A DNA stretch of 64,000 nucleotides. It comes from FEN-1191 sp964528845. GTDB lineage: Bacteria > Pseudomonadota > Gammaproteobacteria > Steroidobacterales > Steroidobacteraceae. The DNA is taken from NCBI GenBank assembly GCA_964528845.1, contig CAZGVE010000007.1, forward strand, positions 50,647 through 114,646, read 5' to 3'. The position numbers and the translations under genes were made by a program. Positions 34,102 to 44,232 of the stretch are shown one piece after another. Position 1 is the stretch's first letter. Each line of letters starts with the position of its first letter. The notes under the pieces were generated by a model, which was not told where the DNA came from, ran no database searches, and saw nothing but the letters and a program-made list of their open reading frames with translations.

Positions 34102-36282
34102 CTACAGGGTACGCGCCAGCTCCTGGCGAACCTTGCGGCGGAATTCCGGCTCCGGCATGGGCCGACCGAGGTGGTAGCCCTGCACCTCGTCGCACCGGTT
34201 GGCGCGCAGGAATTCGAGCTGTGCCTGCGTCTCCACGCCTTCGGCCACCAGCCTCAACCCAAGCGCATGGCCTAGCGTGATGATGCCTCCCAGCAGGGCG
34301 GCATCTCCCGGCTGGGCCGGAATGCCGGCCAGCAGGCTGCGGTCGATCTTCAGCCGGTCCACCGGCAGCTGCTTCAGCTGCGCGAGGTTCGAGAAGCCGG
34401 TACCGAAGTCGTCGATCGCGATCGTGACCCCGAGGCCGCGCAGTTCCGCGAGCATGTCACTGAGCCTGGCTCCATCGAGCATCATGATCGACTCCGTCAG
34501 CTCGAGTTCCAGCCGGCACGGCGCCATGCGCAATTCCCGCAGCAGCTGCGCGACCGTTGGCACCAGATCGCCGTGCTGGAACTGGCGCAGCGAGACGTTG
34601 ACCGAGACACGTCCCAGGCCAAGTCCGTCGCGCTGCCAGGCCTGAAGCTGCTCGCAGGCGGCGCGCAGCACCCACTGGCCGAGCGGAATGATCAGTCCGG
34701 TTTCTTCGGCGAGGCCGATGAACCGGTCCGGCATGATCAGCCCCTCCTCCGGCAGGCGGCAGCGCAGCAGCGCTTCGGCGCCGACGATACGGCCAGTGCC
34801 TGCTTCGAACTGCGGTTGATAGTGCAGCTCGAACTGCCCACGCTCCAGCGCGCGCCGCAACTTGCTCTCCATCTCCAGCCGCTGCGTCATGCGCACCGTC
34901 AGTTCGCTGGTGAAGAACTGGAAATTGTTGCGCCCGCTCTCCTTGGCACGATAGAGCGCCGAATCGGCGTACTTGAGCAGCGTCTGCGGGTCGCCGGCAT
35001 CCTGCGGATAGAGCGCGACGCCGATGCTGCAGGTCAGGTGGAACTCGTGCGGACCGCGGCTCCACGGCTGTGCCACGACCGCCAGGATGCGCTCCAGTGC
35101 GCCGCCGAGCGGATCAGACTCAGCGTGGGTATTGAGCAGCAGCACGAATTCGTCGCCACCGAGGCGCGCCACGGTGTCATAGTCGCGGCCACACGAAACC
35201 AGCCGCCGGGCCACGTCCCGCAGCAGCTCGTCGCCGATGTGATGCCCGAGCGTGTCGTTGATGAGCTTGAAATGATCGAGGTCAATGAACGCCACTGCGA
35301 CCTGCTCGCCGCGGATCGCGGCACCGCGGATCGCCTGCGTCAGACGATCGGTCAGCAGCGAGCGGTTGGCGAGCCCGGTCAGGATATCGTGGGTCGCCTG
35401 GTATTCGAGCCGGGCCTGGTAGCGTTTGCGATCCGTGATGTCCTCGACCGTACCCTCGTACAGCAGCACGCTTCCGGACGCATCGCGCACCGCGCGCGCG
35501 TTCTCCGAGATCCAGATCACGCTGCCGTCGCGCCGCCGGACCTCGGATTCGAAGCCACTGACCTCGCCATGCGTGCGCATGATCCGGCTGAATTCCTCGC
35601 GCCGCGCCGGATCGAGATAGAGCTGGCCCGCAATGTCGCGAATCGACGTCATCAGCTCGGCGCTCGATTCGTAGCCGTAGATGCGCGCGAGCGCCGGATT
35701 GGCGTCGAGGTATGCGCCATCGACCGAGGTACGGAAGATGCCCTCGATCGCATGCTCGAACAGGCTGCGGAACCGGCTTTCCGCTTCGTGCAGCGTCAGG
35801 AACGCCTGCCGGCGCGCGGTCATGTCCTGCAGCAGGCCTTCGATCGCGAACACCTGGCCGCTGCCGTCGCGCAGGCCCATGCCACGCTCCCACACCCAGC
35901 GGAAACCGCCGTCGCGATGCATGATGCGGTACTCGATGTCGATGGCGCGACCGTCGGCCAGGGCCGTGCGCAGGGCCTCGCGCACCCACAGCCGGTCCTC
36001 GGGGGCGGTGAGCGCCTGCAGCGAGGCATGGGCCCCGGCGAGCAGATCCGCGGGCGGATGTCCCGTCACGGCGACGCACCCGGGGCTCACGAATTCGAGC
36101 GTACGCTCCTCGTCGGCGCGGGCGCGATACACCATCCCGTCGATGTTACCGATGAGCGTGTGCAGCAGGCGCCCGTATTCCTGCTCACGGGAGGGCGGCT
36201 CGGCAGCGGCCCGCGGCAGCGCCATCGTGCCGGCGAGCGCCGGGAAGCGTCCGGTCGAGTCGGATTTTCTGGAATTGTGCAT
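34102..36282 (-). CDS. PAS-PAS-GGDEF-EAL cyclic-di-GMP protein
   Basis: Cytoplasmic signalling protein (726 residues) with both cyclic-di-GMP synthesis and breakdown modules. Two PAS/PAC units occupy about residues 35-290, ending with the linker LYEGTVEDITDRKRYQARL. The GGDEF domain has the intact site RLGGDEF. The EAL domain has GAEALLR, ELELTESIMM, IDDFGTGFS, the KID motif and EGVETQAQL, so it should be catalytic. There is no membrane helix. It lies upstream of tkt on the same strand with a 100-base gap and is divergent from metK. Confidence 0.93.
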   Translation of the reverse strand: MHNSRKSDSTGRFPALAGTMALPRAAAEPPSREQEYGRLLHTLIGNIDGMVYRARADEERTLEFVSPGCVAVTGHPPADLLAGAHASLQALTAPEDRLWVREALRTALADGRAIDIEYRIMHRDGGFRWVWERGMGLRDGSGQVFAIEGLLQDMTARRQAFLTLHEAESRFRSLFEHAIEGIFRTSVDGAYLDANPALARIYGYESSAELMTSIRDIAGQLYLDPARREEFSRIMRTHGEVSGFESEVRRRDGSVIWISENARAVRDASGSVLLYEGTVEDITDRKRYQARLEYQATHDILTGLANRSLLTDRLTQAIRGAAIRGEQVAVAFIDLDHFKLINDTLGHHIGDELLRDVARRLVSCGRDYDTVARLGGDEFVLLLNTHAESDPLGGALERILAVVAQPWSRGPHEFHLTCSIGVALYPQDAGDPQTLLKYADSALYRAKESGRNNFQFFTSELTVRMTQRLEMESKLRRALERGQFELHYQPQFEAGTGRIVGAEALLRCRLPEEGLIMPDRFIGLAEETGLIIPLGQWVLRAACEQLQAWQRDGLGLGRVSVNVSLRQFQHGDLVPTVAQLLRELRMAPCRLELELTESIMMLDGARLSDMLAELRGLGVTIAIDDFGTGFSNLAQLKQLPVDRLKIDRSLLAGIPAQPGDAALLGGIITLGHALGLRLVAEGVETQAQLEFLRANRCDEVQGYHLGRPMPEPEFRRKVRQELARTL

Positions 36283-36454
36283 GGTACGAACGGTTGCGAG
36301 TGCGATCCGACGCTAGCAGCCCGCCGGACCGCAGTTCCGGTGATCCGTCGCAGAATTTCGCTCCTGGATCGGCCAGCCTGTGACGTGCACCGAAACTGTG
36401 CGGCGCACGTTCGGGTATACTGCTCAACCGCACCAAAACGCACCTGAATCATCG

Positions 36455-37636
36455 ATGAGCAACAGCTATCTCTTCACCTCCGAATCGGTTTCGGAAGGGC
36501 ATCCCGACAAGATCGCTGACCAGATCTCCGACGCGGTACTGGATGCGATCCTGCGCGATGATCCGGCCGGCCGCGTCGCCTGTGAGACGCTGGTCAAGAC
36601 CGGCGTGGTCGTCGTTGCCGGCGAGGTGACGACCAAGGCATGGATCGATCTGGAGAAGCTGGTACGCGAGACGGTGCTCGACATCGGCTACAACCATTCG
36701 GATATGGGGTTCGACGGTGCGAGTTGCGGTGTCATCAACATCATCGGCAAGCAGTCCCCGGACATCGCGATGGGCGTTGACCGCGCCGACAAGCGCAAGC
36801 AGGGCGCCGGCGACCAGGGGCTGATGTTCGGCTTCGCCACCGACGAGACCGACGTGCTGATGCCGGCACCGATCACCCTCGCCCACCGGTTGGTCAAGCG
36901 CCAGTCCGAAGTGCGCCGCCGCGGCCGGCTGCCGTGGCTGCGGCCGGATGCGAAGAGCCAGGTCACGCTGCGTTACGAAGACGATCGTCCCGTCGGTATC
37001 GAGGCGGTCGTGCTGTCGACGCAGCACAGCGACGAGATTTCCACCCGCCAGCTGCGCGAAGCGGTCATGGAAGAGATCATCAAGCCAGTGCTGCCGAAGA
37101 AATGGCTGCACCCGCGCACGCGCTACCATATCAATCCGACGGGACGCTTCGTGGTCGGCGGCCCGGTCGGGGACTGCGGCCTCACGGGACGCAAGATCAT
37201 CGTCGACACCTATGGCGGCTTCGCGCGTCACGGCGGTGGCGCCTTCTCAGGCAAGGACCCTTCCAAGGTCGATCGCTCGGCGGCCTATGCCGCGCGCTAC
37301 GTGGCCAAGAACATCGTGGCCGCGAAACTGGCCCAGCGCTGCGAAGTGCAGGTCTCGTACGCAATTGGCGTGGCGGAGCCGACCTCGATCATGGTCGACG
37401 CCTTCGGGACCAGCCCGCTGTCGCGCGAAGAACTCACGGCGCTGGTGCGCCGGCATTTCGACCTGACTCCGTACGGGCTGCGGGAGATGCTCGATCTCGC
37501 GCGCCCGATCTACCAGAAGACAGCGGCCTACGGGCACTTCGGGCGCAAGGAGCCCGAGTTCTCGTGGGAGCGCACCGATCGGGCAGAGTTGCTCGCCGCC
37601 GCGGCACGCCGCCGTGGCCGCCGTCGCGCGGCTTGA
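36455..37636 (+). CDS. metK: S-adenosylmethionine synthetase
   Basis: Makes S-adenosylmethionine from methionine and ATP. The motifs EGHPDKIADQISDAVLD, GAGDQGLMFGFATDET and GGGAFSGKDPSKVDRSAAY are intact in a 393-residue protein. ATG at 36455 gives the usual MSNSYLFTSESVSEG start; the frame is open upstream to 36380 without family similarity. The last residues are Arg-rich (AAARRRGRRRAA). It precedes the SAH riboswitch and ahcY, so synthesis of S-adenosylmethionine and removal of its by-product are encoded together. Confidence 0.97.
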   Translation: MSNSYLFTSESVSEGHPDKIADQISDAVLDAILRDDPAGRVACETLVKTGVVVVAGEVTTKAWIDLEKLVRETVLDIGYNHSDMGFDGASCGVINIIGKQSPDIAMGVDRADKRKQGAGDQGLMFGFATDETDVLMPAPITLAHRLVKRQSEVRRRGRLPWLRPDAKSQVTLRYEDDRPVGIEAVVLSTQHSDEISTRQLREAVMEEIIKPVLPKKWLHPRTRYHINPTGRFVVGGPVGDCGLTGRKIIVDTYGGFARHGGGAFSGKDPSKVDRSAAYAARYVAKNIVAAKLAQRCEVQVSYAIGVAEPTSIMVDAFGTSPLSREELTALVRRHFDLTPYGLREMLDLARPIYQKTAAYGHFGRKEPEFSWERTDRAELLAAAARRRGRRRAA

Positions 37637-37690
37637 GCCGCGCTGTCCGTATCCTAAGCATTCATTTGATCCACAGGAGTTCGAACAGGA

Positions 37691-37790
37691 CCTGAGGAGC
37701 GCTGCGACGGGCGGACGAGGTCGGACCCATGGAGTCCAGCCGTCCCCTTGCCAGGCTCAGGTCCGGTGGTTGAGGTCAACGGCGCTCGCC
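37691..37790 (+). promoter_or_regulatory. S-adenosylhomocysteine (SAH) riboswitch
   Basis: The leader of ahcY contains the conserved SAH riboswitch layout. CCTGAG at 37691-37696 pairs with CTCAGG at 37756-37761 (P1). The core GAGCGCTGCGACG follows at 37697-37709, and GAGCGC at 37697-37702 can pair with GCGCTC at 37782-37787 to form the pseudoknot. The strings GCCAGGCTC and AACGGCGCTCGCC match the consensus I know for this class. These elements turn on ahcY when S-adenosylhomocysteine builds up. The ahcY start is about 30 bases beyond, so control of ribosome access or termination is plausible. Confidence 0.9.
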
Positions 37791-37821
37791 AACCCTGATT
37801 GATTAAGGAATTGGAGCCACC

Positions 37822-39249
<1,428 letters not shown>

Positions 39250-39268
39250 AGACACACGGGCCTCACGG

Positions 39269-39304
39269 GCCCGGCGGGGCTGCGCCGTGCACGCCCCGCC
39301 GGGC
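39269..39304 (+). terminator. Hairpin terminator after ahcY
   Basis: GCCCGGCGGGGC at 39269-39280 and GCCCCGCCGGGC at 39293-39304 make a perfect 12-bp stem with a 12-base loop, starting 20 bases past the ahcY stop. The following bases (GGTTCCCC) give only a weak U tract. It is the best terminator-like element in the window. Confidence 0.65.
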
Positions 39305-39463
39305 GGTTCCCCTGTCGGCGCGTGGCGACGCAGCCGCCGTTTGACATCTCGCCGCGACGTGGCGCGGAATCTGAGCGCTGTGTCACCCGCGAGGTACGGT
39401 GATTGTGCGCGGCGCATGAAGCGGATCACTCGGTGGTTGCGGAACAGCCGGTACCATGGAGCC

Positions 39464-40261
39464 ATGAAGCCTGAAGTCCGAGACATTCGTTTGGTGCAGA
39501 TCTCCGATCCGCACCTGCGCGCCGACCCGGCGGGCACGCTGCGCGGCACCCCCTCGCTCGCGTCGCTCGAGCACGTGCTCTCGCACGCGCTCGGCACACG
39601 GCCCGGCACCGACGCGGTGCTATGCAGCGGCGATATCGTGAACGACGAGCCGGCCGGCTATGCGCACTTCGTGCGCGCGCTGGCTCCCTACGGCCGGCCG
39701 GTGTACTGCGTGCCGGGCAACCACGACGATCCGGCGCAGATGCGCACGGCGCTCGACTGGCCGGGCTTCCAGGTCGGCGGCCACGTCGATCTCGGAGCCT
39801 GGCGCATCGTGTTGGTCGACAGCTGCGTGCCGGGGCTGGCTTCGGGTCGCGTCGACGCCGGCGGCCTGCGCGCGCTCGACAGCGCACTCGCCGGATGTGA
39901 GGGCTATGCGCTGGTATGCGTACACCACCATCCGGTCCCGATGGGCAGCCACTGGCTCGACGGCGTAGGAATCGAAAACGCGACGGAATTCCTCGCCGTG
40001 CTGGATGCCCATCCGCGCGTACGAGCACTGGTCTGGGGGCACGTGCATCAGTGCTTCGAGGGACGCCGCCACGGCGTGCGTCTGCTCGCGACACCCTCTA
40101 CCTGCGCGCAGTTCCTGCCACTATCGGACCAATTCGCGGTGGATTCGCGCCCCCCAGCCTACCGGCGTCTCACGCTGCGTGCCGATGGCACACTGGACAC
40201 CGAGGTCGTCTGGGTCGAGCCCATGGTGGAACAGGCGCTCAGGGCTGCACCTCGATCATAG
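39464..40261 (+). CDS. cpdA: 3',5'-cyclic-AMP phosphodiesterase CpdA-like
   Basis: Metallophosphoesterase expected to hydrolyse cyclic AMP. Its metal-binding motifs are VQISDPHLRA, LCSGDIVNDE, CVPGNHDDP, CVHHHPVP and VWGHVHQ, in the class III (CpdA/GpdQ) order. Length is 265 residues. The ATG at 39464 gives a short N terminus before the first motif, as in CpdA. An ATG at 39418 would add a basic segment. The frame before that does not resemble the family. GpdQ-type glycerophosphodiesterase is the alternative. The 3' end overlaps the LON-domain gene by 23 bases. Confidence 0.85.
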   Translation: MKPEVRDIRLVQISDPHLRADPAGTLRGTPSLASLEHVLSHALGTRPGTDAVLCSGDIVNDEPAGYAHFVRALAPYGRPVYCVPGNHDDPAQMRTALDWPGFQVGGHVDLGAWRIVLVDSCVPGLASGRVDAGGLRALDSALAGCEGYALVCVHHHPVPMGSHWLDGVGIENATEFLAVLDAHPRVRALVWGHVHQCFEGRRHGVRLLATPSTCAQFLPLSDQFAVDSRPPAYRRLTLRADGTLDTEVVWVEPMVEQALRAAPRS

Positions 40262-40823
40262 GGGCGAGCAGGCGCAGGCACTCATTCGGATCCTCGAGTT
40301 CGAGCAGCCGCTGCTGCTGCGCGGGTTCGAGCGGCAGCAGCTCGGCGAATCGCTGTCCCACCCAGTCGGTGTCCCCGTACCGCGGCTCGAGGAAACTTGC
40401 CATCGGACCTAAGCGCCCGATGACCTCGCGCAACACCGCGACCAGCGGCTGGAATTCCGGCGCGACGGGGACGGGCACCGCGTCGGCGAGCCAGTCGACG
40501 CTCGCGCAGTGCAGTCGATCGCTCTGCACGCGCCGCTCGATGATGCGAAAGCGCCGCTCGCCGCGGCACAGCAGCCCGAGCAACCCGTCGGGCAGCGTCT
40601 GGAAATCGACGATGCGCGCCGTGGTGCCCAGGTCCGCGGTTGCCGCCGGACCCGCGCTCTCCGCCCCGCTCTCGAGCAGCACCACGCCGAAGACCTCGCC
40701 TTGGCGCATACAGCGCCCAACCATGTCGACATAGCGCGCCTCGAAGATGCGCAGCGGCAGCAAGCCCCCCGGAAACAGCACGGTGCGCAGTGGAAAGAGC
40801 GGAATGTCCGTCGCGGCGCTCAC
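40239..40823 (-). CDS. LON N-terminal (substrate-binding) domain protein
   Basis: Stand-alone LON substrate-binding domain protein (194 residues) without AAA+ or protease parts. The block IPLFPLRTVLFPGGLLPLRI and EARYVDMVGRCM are typical, as is the Leu-rich helical C terminus. Function is unknown, perhaps as a regulator or adapter of proteolysis. The start is a GTG at 40823 that overlaps the mpl stop (GTGA), so the two are coupled. Confidence 0.88.
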   Translation of the reverse strand: MSAATDIPLFPLRTVLFPGGLLPLRIFEARYVDMVGRCMRQGEVFGVVLLESGAESAGPAATADLGTTARIVDFQTLPDGLLGLLCRGERRFRIIERRVQSDRLHCASVDWLADAVPVPVAPEFQPLVAVLREVIGRLGPMASFLEPRYGDTDWVGQRFAELLPLEPAQQQRLLELEDPNECLRLLAPMIEVQP

Positions 40824-42202
40824 GCGGGTGGGGCTCGGCCGCCGAGCGCCTCGAGCAGGCGCGTGTGCAGGCCGCCGAAGCCGCCATTGCTCATGATCAG
40901 CGCGTGATCGCCCGGTCGCAGCGCCGCAGCCAGGCCCGCCAGCAGCGCATCGAAGTCCCGTATCACGTGTGCCTTAGCCCCGAGCGGTGCCATCGCCGTC
41001 GCAACGTCCCAGCCGAGCTGCGGTGGCGCGTAGATCCAGGTCTCATCCGCCTGCACCAGCGCATCAGCCAGCGCCGCGCCGTGCACGCCGAGGCGCATCG
41101 TGTTCGAGCGTGGTTCGAGCACCGCAACGATGCGCTCGCGACCTACCCGCCGCCGCAGCCCGTCGAGCGTGGTCGCGATCGCAGTCGGATGGTGTGCGAA
41201 GTCGTCATAGACGCGCACGCCAGCCGCCTCGCCGCGCAGCTGCATTCGCCGCTCCACGCCGCGGAAACGGCTGAGCGCCTCGATAGCGCGGCTGACGGGC
41301 ACGCCGGCGTGCCGCGCTGCCGATAGCGCCGCGAGCGCGTTATCGACGTTGTGTGCGCCGATCGTGCTCCAGCGCAGCTCGCCGCATTCGCGACCGTCGT
41401 ACAGCACCTCGAAGCGCGAGTAGTCGCCCGCTTCGCTGCAGCGCGCACTCCACTGCACTGCAGCTCCGCCGCCGCGCGCGAAGCGCTCCACCGGCGACCA
41501 GCAGCCGGCGGCCAGCACGCGCGCCAGAGCCGGATCGGCTCCATGGCACAGCACACGGCCGGTGCCGGGCACGGTGCGTAACAGGTGCTGGAACTGCCGC
41601 TCGATCGCCGCCAGGTCCGGATAGATGTCCGCGTGGTCGTATTCGAGATTGTTGAGCACCAGCGTGCGCGGCCGGTAATGCATGAACTTCGCGCGCTTGT
41701 CGAAGAACGCGGTGTCGTACTCGTCCGCCTCGATCACGAACAGTGGCGTGGCGCCCAGGCGCGCGCTCGCGCCGAAGTTCTGCGGCACTCCACCGATCAG
41801 GAACCCCGGGCACAGGCCTGCATCTTCGAGGATGAAGGCCAGCATGCTCGCAGTGGTGGTCTTGCCATGCGTGCCGGCGACCGCGAGCACCCAGCGCTCC
41901 CGCAGGATCTGCGTGCCGAGCCACTCGGGACCGGACATGTAGGGCAGACCGCGATCGAGCACCGCCTCGATGACCGGCATCCCGCGCGAAATCACGTTGC
42001 CGACTACTACCAGGTCGGGGCGCAGGTCCAGTTGCCCGGCCTCATAGCCCTCGATGATCTCGATGCCGAGAGCCGCCAGCTGGGTGCTCATTGGCGGATA
42101 GATGTTGCGGTCGGAGCCGGTCACACGATGACCGGCCGCGCGCGCCAGGCCGGCGATGCCGCCCATGAACGTGCCGCAGATGCCGAGGATGTGCAGGTGC
42201 AT
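40820..42202 (-). CDS. mpl: UDP-MurNAc:L-Ala-gamma-D-Glu-meso-DAP ligase Mpl
   Basis: Peptidoglycan recycling ligase that rejoins the free tripeptide to UDP-N-acetylmuramate. The N terminus MHLHILGICGTFMGGIAGLA, the ATP motif AVAGTHGKTTTASMLAF, and the block IEADEYDTAFFDKRAKF distinguish Mpl from MurC. The C-terminal domain shows DDFAHHPTAIATTLDGLRR. Length is 460 residues, as expected. It shows that the cell wall contains meso-diaminopimelate and that tripeptide is recycled. It is coupled to the LON-domain gene. Confidence 0.96.
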   Translation of the reverse strand: MHLHILGICGTFMGGIAGLARAAGHRVTGSDRNIYPPMSTQLAALGIEIIEGYEAGQLDLRPDLVVVGNVISRGMPVIEAVLDRGLPYMSGPEWLGTQILRERWVLAVAGTHGKTTTASMLAFILEDAGLCPGFLIGGVPQNFGASARLGATPLFVIEADEYDTAFFDKRAKFMHYRPRTLVLNNLEYDHADIYPDLAAIERQFQHLLRTVPGTGRVLCHGADPALARVLAAGCWSPVERFARGGGAAVQWSARCSEAGDYSRFEVLYDGRECGELRWSTIGAHNVDNALAALSAARHAGVPVSRAIEALSRFRGVERRMQLRGEAAGVRVYDDFAHHPTAIATTLDGLRRRVGRERIVAVLEPRSNTMRLGVHGAALADALVQADETWIYAPPQLGWDVATAMAPLGAKAHVIRDFDALLAGLAAALRPGDHALIMSNGGFGGLHTRLLEALGGRAPPA

Positions 42203-42314
42203 GTGCTAGTGCGGCCGGAAACCGAGCGGGCCGCCCCGGGGGCCACGTAAGATGAGCCTTGGCGCGCGCCGCGCTGGGGCCGACAGAACCGGGGATCCGG
42301 GAAATGACGCTGGC

Positions 42315-43397
42315 ATGACGCAGATTATCAGCGATGCGGAGGCTTTCGCGCAGTTATGCGCCGAACTGGAACGCGCGGAGGTCGTCGGACTGGACACCGA
42401 GTTCCTGCGCGAGCGTACCTATTTCGCGCAGCTGTGCCTGCTGCAGCTCGCGGCCGGCCCGACTGCAGTGTGCGTCGACCCGCTGGCGCTGCCCTCGCTC
42501 GGCGCGCTGCGGGGAACCATGGCCGCACGCGGCGTGCGCAAGGTGCTGCACGCGGCCCGACAGGACCTGGAAGTGCTTGCTCCGCAGGTCGGGCCGGCGA
42601 GCGGACTGTTCGATACGCAGGTCGCGGCGGCCCTGATCGGGCTGCCGGCACAGGTGGGGTACGCGGATCTGGTGCAGCAGTTGCTCGGCGTGAGCCTCGC
42701 CAAGGGCCAGACTCGCACGGATTGGTCGCGCCGTCCGCTCAGCGCGGCACAGCTCTCGTACGCGCTCGACGACGTGCGCTACCTGCTCCCACTGCATGAC
42801 CAGCTGCGAGCGCGGCTCGAGCGGCTCGGCCGCTGGCACTGGTTCGAGGAGGAGATGGCCGGGCTCGACGCGGCTGGCTCCTATGAGACCGATCCGGAGC
42901 AGGCCTGGCGCCGGATCCGCGGGGTTGCCGAGCTCGACCCGGCGCGACAGGCGCTCGCACGCGCGCTGGCCGCCTGGCGCGAGCGGCGCGCCATCAGCGC
43001 CGACCGGCCGCGCAGCTGGATACTGCCGGATGCTGCATTACGCGACCTCGTGCTGCACGCACCCCGTACCGGGGCTGAGCTGTCCGCGATCGCCGAGCTG
43101 CCAGAGGGGATCCGCACCAATAGCGGCGCGCAACTGCTCGCGCTGATCGAAGCCGCACAGCTGCCGGCGCAGCTGCCGCCGCTGCCACCGCGCCGGCGGC
43201 CCGATCCGGCCCAAGTCGAGGCCGTGCGCGCGCTGGCGAAGCTCACGCAGCAGGCCGGACAGGAGATTGGAGTAGCACCGGAGATTCTCGCGACCAGGCG
43301 CGAGCTCGAGCGACTGGTCGCGGGCGTCCGGGAGGGCGGTCCGCTCGCCGGGTGGCGCCGCGAAGTCATCGGCGCGCGGCTGCTGCAGGCACTCTAG
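42315..43397 (+). CDS. rnd: Ribonuclease D
   Basis: 3'-5' exoribonuclease involved in tRNA and stable RNA 3' maturation. The DEDDy exonuclease site is intact: GLDTEF, the HAARQDLEVL block and YALDDVRYL. An HRDC domain occupies roughly residues 205-285 (LARALAAWRERRAI). Length is 360 residues. ATG at 42315 gives the standard start; the frame from 42252 is longer without similarity. It is divergent from mpl and converges on adk. Confidence 0.95.
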   Translation: MTQIISDAEAFAQLCAELERAEVVGLDTEFLRERTYFAQLCLLQLAAGPTAVCVDPLALPSLGALRGTMAARGVRKVLHAARQDLEVLAPQVGPASGLFDTQVAAALIGLPAQVGYADLVQQLLGVSLAKGQTRTDWSRRPLSAAQLSYALDDVRYLLPLHDQLRARLERLGRWHWFEEEMAGLDAAGSYETDPEQAWRRIRGVAELDPARQALARALAAWRERRAISADRPRSWILPDAALRDLVLHAPRTGAELSAIAELPEGIRTNSGAQLLALIEAAQLPAQLPPLPPRRRPDPAQVEAVRALAKLTQQAGQEIGVAPEILATRRELERLVAGVREGGPLAGWRREVIGARLLQAL

Positions 43398-43426
43398 CAA
43401 GCCGCCACCCCAGCGCCACTGCCGCC

Positions 43427-44119
43427 TTAGCCGCGGCGTTGCGCCGGCTCGGGTCGTCGTGCGAGCGGCAGCGATTCGATGGCGGCGACGAGCCTCGCGG
43501 TGACCTCATCGACGCTCGCATCCGCATCGATCGCGCGCAGCAGGCCGAGCGCTTCATAGTGCTTCGCGAGCGGCCGTGTCTCGCGCTCGTACACTTCGAG
43601 GCGGCGGCGCACGGTGGCCTCCTCGTCGTCCTGACGCTGCACCAGCCTGGGATGGTCGTTGCAGCGGTCGCACTGCGGCAGCGTGCCCGGGGGCGCGGTA
43701 TGGATGTTGAATACCCGCCCGCACTCCTGGCAGGTGCGCCGTCCCGAGATGCGCTTGACGATCTGCGCGTAGTCGACCTCGAGCAGCAGCACACCGTTGA
43801 GCGGTGCCGCGATCGCATCGAGCATCGCCGCGAGCGCATGGGCCTGCACGAGGTTGCGCGGGAAGCCATCGAGGATGAAACCTCCCGCGGCGTCGCGCTC
43901 GGCGAGCCGCTCGCGCAGGATGCCCAGTACGATCTCATCGGCGACCAGTCCACCCGCATCCATCGCGGCGCGGGCCAGGAGCCCGTAGGCCGTGCCGCGC
44001 GCAACCGCCCCGCGCAGCAGATCGCCGGTGGAGACCTGCGGGAAACCGAAGCGTTCGACCAGGCGTTGGGACTGGGTGCCCTTCCCCGACCCCGGGGCCC
44101 CCATAAGCACTATTCTCAT
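43427..44119 (-). CDS. adk: Adenylate kinase, long-lid type with zinc cysteines
   Basis: Converts AMP plus ATP to two ADP. The P-loop GAPGSGKGTQ is at residues 8-17, followed by the NMP-binding STGDLLRGAV and the GFILDGFPRN block. The lid carries two Cys pairs (CQECG and CDRCN), the zinc-binding form common in Gram-positive and some proteobacterial enzymes. Length is 230 residues from ATG 44119. It is divergent from the phosphofructokinase gene, with 113 bases between starts. Confidence 0.96.
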   Translation of the reverse strand: MRIVLMGAPGSGKGTQSQRLVERFGFPQVSTGDLLRGAVARGTAYGLLARAAMDAGGLVADEIVLGILRERLAERDAAGGFILDGFPRNLVQAHALAAMLDAIAAPLNGVLLLEVDYAQIVKRISGRRTCQECGRVFNIHTAPPGTLPQCDRCNDHPRLVQRQDDEEATVRRRLEVYERETRPLAKHYEALGLLRAIDADASVDEVTARLVAAIESLPLARRPEPAQRRG

Positions 44120-44232
44120 CCGCGAAACAGTACCGATCGGGGCCCCGCAGGTCAAACCAGCCCCTTAAGGCGCTGACCGGCCGGGTGGCGGCTAAGGTAT
44201 GCTCGCGCCCGGCGCATCCGAAGGTCCAAGCG

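Noticed and set aside
36392..36421. Possible sigma-70 promoter before metK (TATACT at 36416)
   Set aside because: The -10 is fair but no good -35 is present at the right spacing, so I do not list it.
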